DNA from: Ophiura sarsii
Lineage: Eukaryota > Echinodermata > Ophiuroidea > Amphilepidida > Ophiuridae
Direction of reading: 5' to 3'
Length of the DNA stretch: 64,000 nt
NCBI GenBank assembly: GCA_035610835.1
Contig: CM069459.1
Span: 27,051,570 to 27,115,569 of the forward strand
How positions within the stretch are numbered: position 1 is the first letter of the stretch; each line of letters begins with the position of its first letter. Below, piece by piece: positions 59,964 through 64,000 of this stretch. The translations under genes were made by a program, and so were the position numbers. Under the pieces are notes generated by a model, which had not been told where the DNA came from, searched no databases, and saw only the letters and a list, made by a program, of their open reading frames with translations.

Positions 59964-60358
59964 ATGGAAAAGTTGCTCGAAGCTTATATTGGAGAGATCG
60001 GCAGGTTATTTGGTATACGGCTCAAGGAACACACAGCTGAAGTGGACAAAACCAGCGCTAATTCGCACAAGTGGGCTCAAAGAAAAAAATCAAAAGACGA
60101 GCAGTACAAATCCGCGGTTGCTGAACATGTCGCAGTACGAATCACATTATCGGGTGGGATGAGGCTAACATCTTTGACATTGACAAGGAGGCACACAAAA
60201 CAACTAGATGGTTGAAGGATGCGATCTGGATTCGACGGAGAGGACAGTCTACTTTCTATAAAGACAAGGGGGCCCATCAACTAATCTACATCTATGACAA
60301 GGCGATATCCATATACCGCCATCTACTTTCGGCGGTAATCACTACAAAAAGACAGTGA
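59964..60358 (+). pseudogene. GIY-YIG endonuclease domain, frameshifted
   Basis: The first frame carries AYIGEIGRLFGIRLKEHTAE (YIGETGR..L..RLKEH in the family) and reaches SAVAEHVA. A one-base shift near 60138-60140 then moves it to a second frame: NHIIGWDEANIFDIDKEA, R..KDAIWIRR, DKGAHQLIYIYD, ending at TGA (60356-60358). This order (YIG, R..EH, SA.AEH, H.I.WD, E...R...EA..I, D.G...L...YD) is that of the endonuclease end of Penelope-like elements. The ATG at 59964 follows lost upstream sequence and is not a native start. No reverse transcriptase domain is found upstream. Non-functional. Confidence 0.8.
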
Positions 60359-60365
60359 AGAGGTT

Positions 60366-60424
60366 AGATGTCAAAAAGTGTGACGAAGTGCTCAGTGAGA
60401 ATGAAACGTTACGCGTAAATGTAA
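60366..60424 (+). ncRNA. Hammerhead ribozyme-like motif, right copy
   Basis: GTGACGA (60380-60386, against core CTGANGA) is followed by a stem II of GTGCTC paired with GAGAAT (one mismatch), then GAAAC (60403-60407). A short stem III, ACG-TTACG-CGT, places A60417 at the cleavage position. The first core base is G where C is required, so this copy is probably inactive. The shape (tiny stem III, type I) is that of the ribozymes in Penelope-like elements. One unpaired A sits between the core and stem II. Confidence 0.5.
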
Positions 60425-60430
60425 GTATAA

Positions 60431-62191
60431 GCTTATCATACTTTCCACCATGGATTTGTCAGAATAAAATCTTCCTTCCTACTGGTTTAAAAAATGTTTT
60501 AACATTTTAAACAAATCTTTGATGTTAGCTTGAACTAAGATTGTTAATCAATTCCTCCACTACCGTAACACAATTACCGGATTGGCACAAAAAGTTATCT
60601 TGGCGGCCTCATCCAATAATATTAGTAGGTAAAGCACACTGTAATTTCAAATATATTGGAATTTAAAACAGGTGTCATTTTAAAGATCTTGACAACAGAT
60701 CTAATTTGGCACGAAATGCCATTTTGAGCCAAAAATTGATTATTGTCAATGTTGAACCTCTTTCTTTTAATAAGATGCATAAAATGATCACACTCCTCAC
60801 ATGTCTATCAGCTGATGGGAAATCAGAAGTGTATTTTATTCCATATTTGTACATCAGGTTCCTGAAAATGCACTATATTTGCAAAAATTCAATCCGTAAT
60901 GTGGAAATTCTAAACAATTACGAAGTCTAGCTAATTACACATGCGTAACTAAATATCTCAAGTTATGTAGGTAGTAAACTAATGACATTTGGTTTGATGG
61001 ATACCTGTGCTAAGATTTATTCTTTAATTGACAATCAGTTCGATGTCTTATCAAATATGCAAATTAGCTAATTAATTATTCAAATCTCAAAAATGCAAAT
61101 AAGGTACCTTGACATGATTATATTCTTAAATACATTCACAATATGTGTCACGATATTTAACAAAAGTATATTGCATTACTTTTTAATTGTAACCATGGTA
61201 ACCATCGATCAAATTATGCATAAATGTCCTGATAATTGCCTAAATGCTTGTATGCTACACTCACTATTTTGAAAATTCAATTATACCTATAGATTCCCAA
61301 ATGTGTAGGTACACAATAGAATATCTCCTTTTTAAAATGTGCCAAAAATAAGGAATTTTGCCCCCAAATGAGGTAGTTTGAGCAAAATATGTGGAATTGT
61401 TCAAACAGTCAAATCTCGAGTTATGTAAATAAATTTAGAATAGTATATAATTGGGGATGTAGCTGAATGTCAGGGCTACCAAATCAATTCCACTACTTCC
61501 TCTTTTTCCAAAGAGCTTCATCTAAATATAGACGGACATTTGAATAATATTTATGATATTTTTCTTTGACGGTTTAAATTCCTTGTCTGTGAGCATTTTA
61601 TTTCTTCCCTAGATACTTTCCTTAATACTTTTTATTATTTGAGACAATATTAAAACTACTAGCATTGTGAGAAATTGTACAACACACTACACAGTGCTTT
61701 TAGTGGCAACTAAACATTGGCTACCGCGTGAAGATATGGGGAAATTATAATAAAATGTGTAGGCTTACATATGAATATAATGATTATACATAGTTTCAGA
61801 ATTTGTTTATAAAGGATAAACAGAACTAATAAGATTTTCAATGAAACCTTAATATAAGCCTGTAAATAATTATATACATGTGGGTGTCTGTCTGACAGAA
61901 CACCACATTTCGCTATTAGAATATCAACGTATTGCTTGATTTGATCGTCTTAGGAGGTTCCTGGAAAAGGAAAATCTAAGGCTTATCAATATTGGTATTA
62001 GGATAGAATCATCGGTAACATTTAAACTAAAAGTTGAAATAAGGGGATTAAGCAAACACTATAATTCCCTATTACGCTGTTTGAACAGGATGTGATCTGA
62101 GGAAAACATGTTGTTTTGTGCATGCTGTATTCTGTATACCATCGCCGATCGTCCAAATACCGGTATGCTTTTTTGGGAAAAGTGTACTTTA
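60431..62191. repeat. AT-rich stretch and macro-unit 5 tail
   Basis: 60431-61480 is AT-rich sequence without a recognised element; the 74-codon frame at 60706-60930 has no motif. From about 61490 it is a diverged relative of 15615-16000 and 16850-16990 (CATCTAAATATAGACG, ATATTTATGATATTTTTCTT, GAGAAATTGTAC, GGCTTATCAATATTGGTATT). It ends in the left edge of a palindromic-array element (GGGAAAAGTGTACTTTA, 62175-62191). Confidence 0.5.
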
Positions 62192-62851
62192 GGCTGGGTT
62201 CACATAGGAGTATACGGTATACGGTATACGGTATTCGTTATTCGGTATTCGGTATTCGCTATACGCTATACGGGCACAGCGAGTCACATTAGGGTAGCAC
62301 GCGAGCCCTACTCGTAGTAGAGTCATTACCTTAGTTTCTTAGTGAACTTGTCAACTAGAACCATTTTAAAAGAAAATGAGGTCCCATGCATTTCTCAAAA
62401 GTGACGGGAACGTTCTTTTATAGCAAAAATTCAAAAATGGCCGCCCTACTGGGCCAAAAATTCAAATGGCACACCAAATTGTTCGGCTGAGCACAAGGAT
62501 TCCGAAAAAGTATAGTACAAAGGCGTCCTATTGTCCTATTGTTCTAACTTACCCTATCTACGCAATAAATTGTTTATAAATCGTGATAGGTGAAATTCGG
62601 AACGCCTGTACACACAAATTGCAGCCCGCCACATCCAAACAGGACGGTATACGGTGCACGAAAATCGAACACGCACGATTCCCGGTATACTATACTATAC
62701 TACACTATACGCAGGTATACGGCCTTTTCGAATAGTGCCGTCTTATGTGACCCGGTATTATGAAATTACATTGTTTCGATTTAAGCTATACGCGTGCCCT
62801 GCAAAACGTGCACCGTATACCCGAATAGTATACTCCTATGTGAACTCAGCC
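62192..62851. mobile_element. PIF/Harbinger-like element, 660 bp
   Basis: Ends GGCTGGGTTCACATAGGAGT and the inverse of GGCTGAGTTCACATAGGAGT, flanked by TTA (62189-62191 and 62852-62854). The empty site is seen at 16250-16262, where TACTTTAGGTCCCAGA is continuous. Sub-terminal tracts are made of short repeats of TATACGG / TATTCGG. Shadow frames here (69 and 98 codons) are not genes. No transposase. Confidence 0.88.
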
Positions 62852-62859
62852 TTAGGTCC

Positions 62860-63065
62860 CAGATTCTGTTCGATAGTTCGTATAGCTAGTATAGTTAGTA
62901 TAGTTCGATACTGGAACACCCAGTATCGTTCGATACTGGTACAGAGTTAGTGTTTCAGTATTGGCTGATACTGGCACATATAAAATGTTTCAGTATCGGG
63001 CGATACTGGAACATAAACTTTTACCAGTATCGTTCAATACTGGGACAAATCCCACTGGTAAACTG
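62860..63065. repeat. Palindromic CCAGTATCG array, unit 5
   Basis: Continues the array element split by the TTA element: GGTCCCAGATTCTG, then palindromes such as CCAGTATCGTTCGATACTGG (near 62920) and CAGTATCGGGCGATACTGG (62992-63010), with the usual GGAACA spacers. Confidence 0.8.
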
Positions 63066-64000
63066 CGGAGAAGAAATTTGCTCATTTAATGTATATCTCA
63101 GATTTTTGGTACTGATTATCTATTTTGAATTAGCCAACGTCAAAGCACCTGGTCAGGGACTTTATGTGCTAAGGTGTATTTCTCAACGCTAACTGCACCT
63201 ACAATGAAAACATTGACAGCTCCTCCAGTACAATTAAGTATTTCGGTGGTTCTAAGCTACGAAAAATGATCCAAAATCTTAGAAACATTTTCATATTTCT
63301 TTAAAATACATTTCGCACATCGTACATTTGGCTTTAATTTCCGAATAAAGTCGAGCGAACTTTGCCGTGGAGACTGAACATATTATACGTGGTGTCTAAA
63401 AAAGGAATTACAATGCACCTTTAGGTTGTCGTAACTTCCTAACACAACAATTCAAACGACAAAATAACGTCAAATTAGTTGGCTACTTTTACGTAATCGC
63501 TCTTTAGACTACGGTCATGGTAAATATTGTTAAGCCGTCCAATCTGCTCAGGTCAAACGGTACATGAGACAGACAAAAACATACGCGGGACTGTCTCAAA
63601 TGTCTGCACCTTAATCCGAAAAAGGGTATTTCAGGTCCTAGAATCTGCACTGCAATTTTATTCGTTAACACGTAAGAAAGCGGGATCCATATTGTGTAAA
63701 CATGAAAGTAAAACCACACGATATATTGATATATTTCATATCACCGATTAACCGAGTTACCAGAAATTGCGCGGTATGGTATGGTCGGATATTACATGTA
63801 AAGCGAATGCTTTGCGTCTGTGTAAGAGTTGTTTAAAATTCGACACTTAAACAAACAACAAATAAAATGGCGAATGATTTAAATACAACTTAGTCAATTA
63901 TGTTACATTCTGAGGCCGAAATAGACCAAAAGGTATAATCCACGCCGAAAAATAAATTATCTGCACACGTGTATTTCGCGCTGATTTAATGGACAGAGGT
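63066..64000. other. Right flank, no gene seen
   Basis: No duplicate found elsewhere in the window. Two overlapping frames on opposite strands (63504-63719 and 63527-63751) have no recognised motif. The sequence is a little less repetitive than the rest, so a gene could begin beyond the window. Confidence 0.4.

Larger units (their letters stand above)
59877..60430 (+). mobile_element. Penelope-like element fragment in inverted repeats
   Basis: A GIY-YIG endonuclease fragment (59964-60358) lies between inverted repeats of about 69 bp (59877-59945 and 60362-60430). Penelope-like retroelements combine a reverse transcriptase with a C-terminal GIY-YIG endonuclease, and often have terminal repeats in direct or inverted orientation that carry hammerhead ribozymes. 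All of these except the reverse transcriptase are seen here. It interrupts diverged macro-unit 5. Confidence 0.75.

Overview
This 64-kb window looks like AT-rich, repeat-dominated genomic DNA from an animal, most likely a marine invertebrate. The evidence is a 5'-truncated LINE, a Penelope-like GIY-YIG fragment, two tRNA-headed SINEs, many short inverted-repeat DNA elements with TTA, TTAA or 5-bp target duplications, and no bacterial-style ORF packing. I cannot name the species. I found no intact protein-coding gene. The longest open frames are 147 codons or fewer and mostly translate repeats. The only recognisable proteins are the LINE and Penelope fragments.

The layout is a nested duplication. 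An older layer is a tandem series of strongly diverged macro-units, each several kb long (beginning near 1253, 6410, 14140, 24870 and 58530). They share modules, including one with a GGCTATCGGCGC core and one with a TCACCGGGG core. A younger layer duplicated about 15 kb of this: copy A (1253-16350) recurs in the same orientation as copy A' (29167-49215). Identity is very high over most of it by eye but falls abruptly around 10500-11240 / 39475-40824. The next part of A (16350-21385) recurs inverted at 49276-55640. One end of that inversion lies inside an array of the 20-22-bp palindrome CCAGTATCG-NN-CGATACTGG, where a fold-back inverted duplication is still visible.

Because most of the window exists twice or more, many insertions can be read against their empty sites. 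The clearest are a 401-bp hAT-like MITE (20673-21073, duplication ATCAC), a 513-bp TTAA element (27058-27570), a 660-bp TTA element (62192-62851), a 1.73-kb element with 25-bp inverted ends (53702-55428), and a 4.39-kb near-complete hairpin (40825-45210) that is present only in A'.

The best candidates for something undescribed are four. The first is the giant non-coding hairpin, built of ~175-bp monomers with ATGGC motifs. The second is the palindrome-array element family and its link to the inversion. The third is the pair of hammerhead-like ribozymes in inverted repeats around the Penelope-like fragment. The fourth is the macro-repeat with its conserved core modules. All coordinates of repeat modules are approximate (tens of bases) because alignment was by eye.
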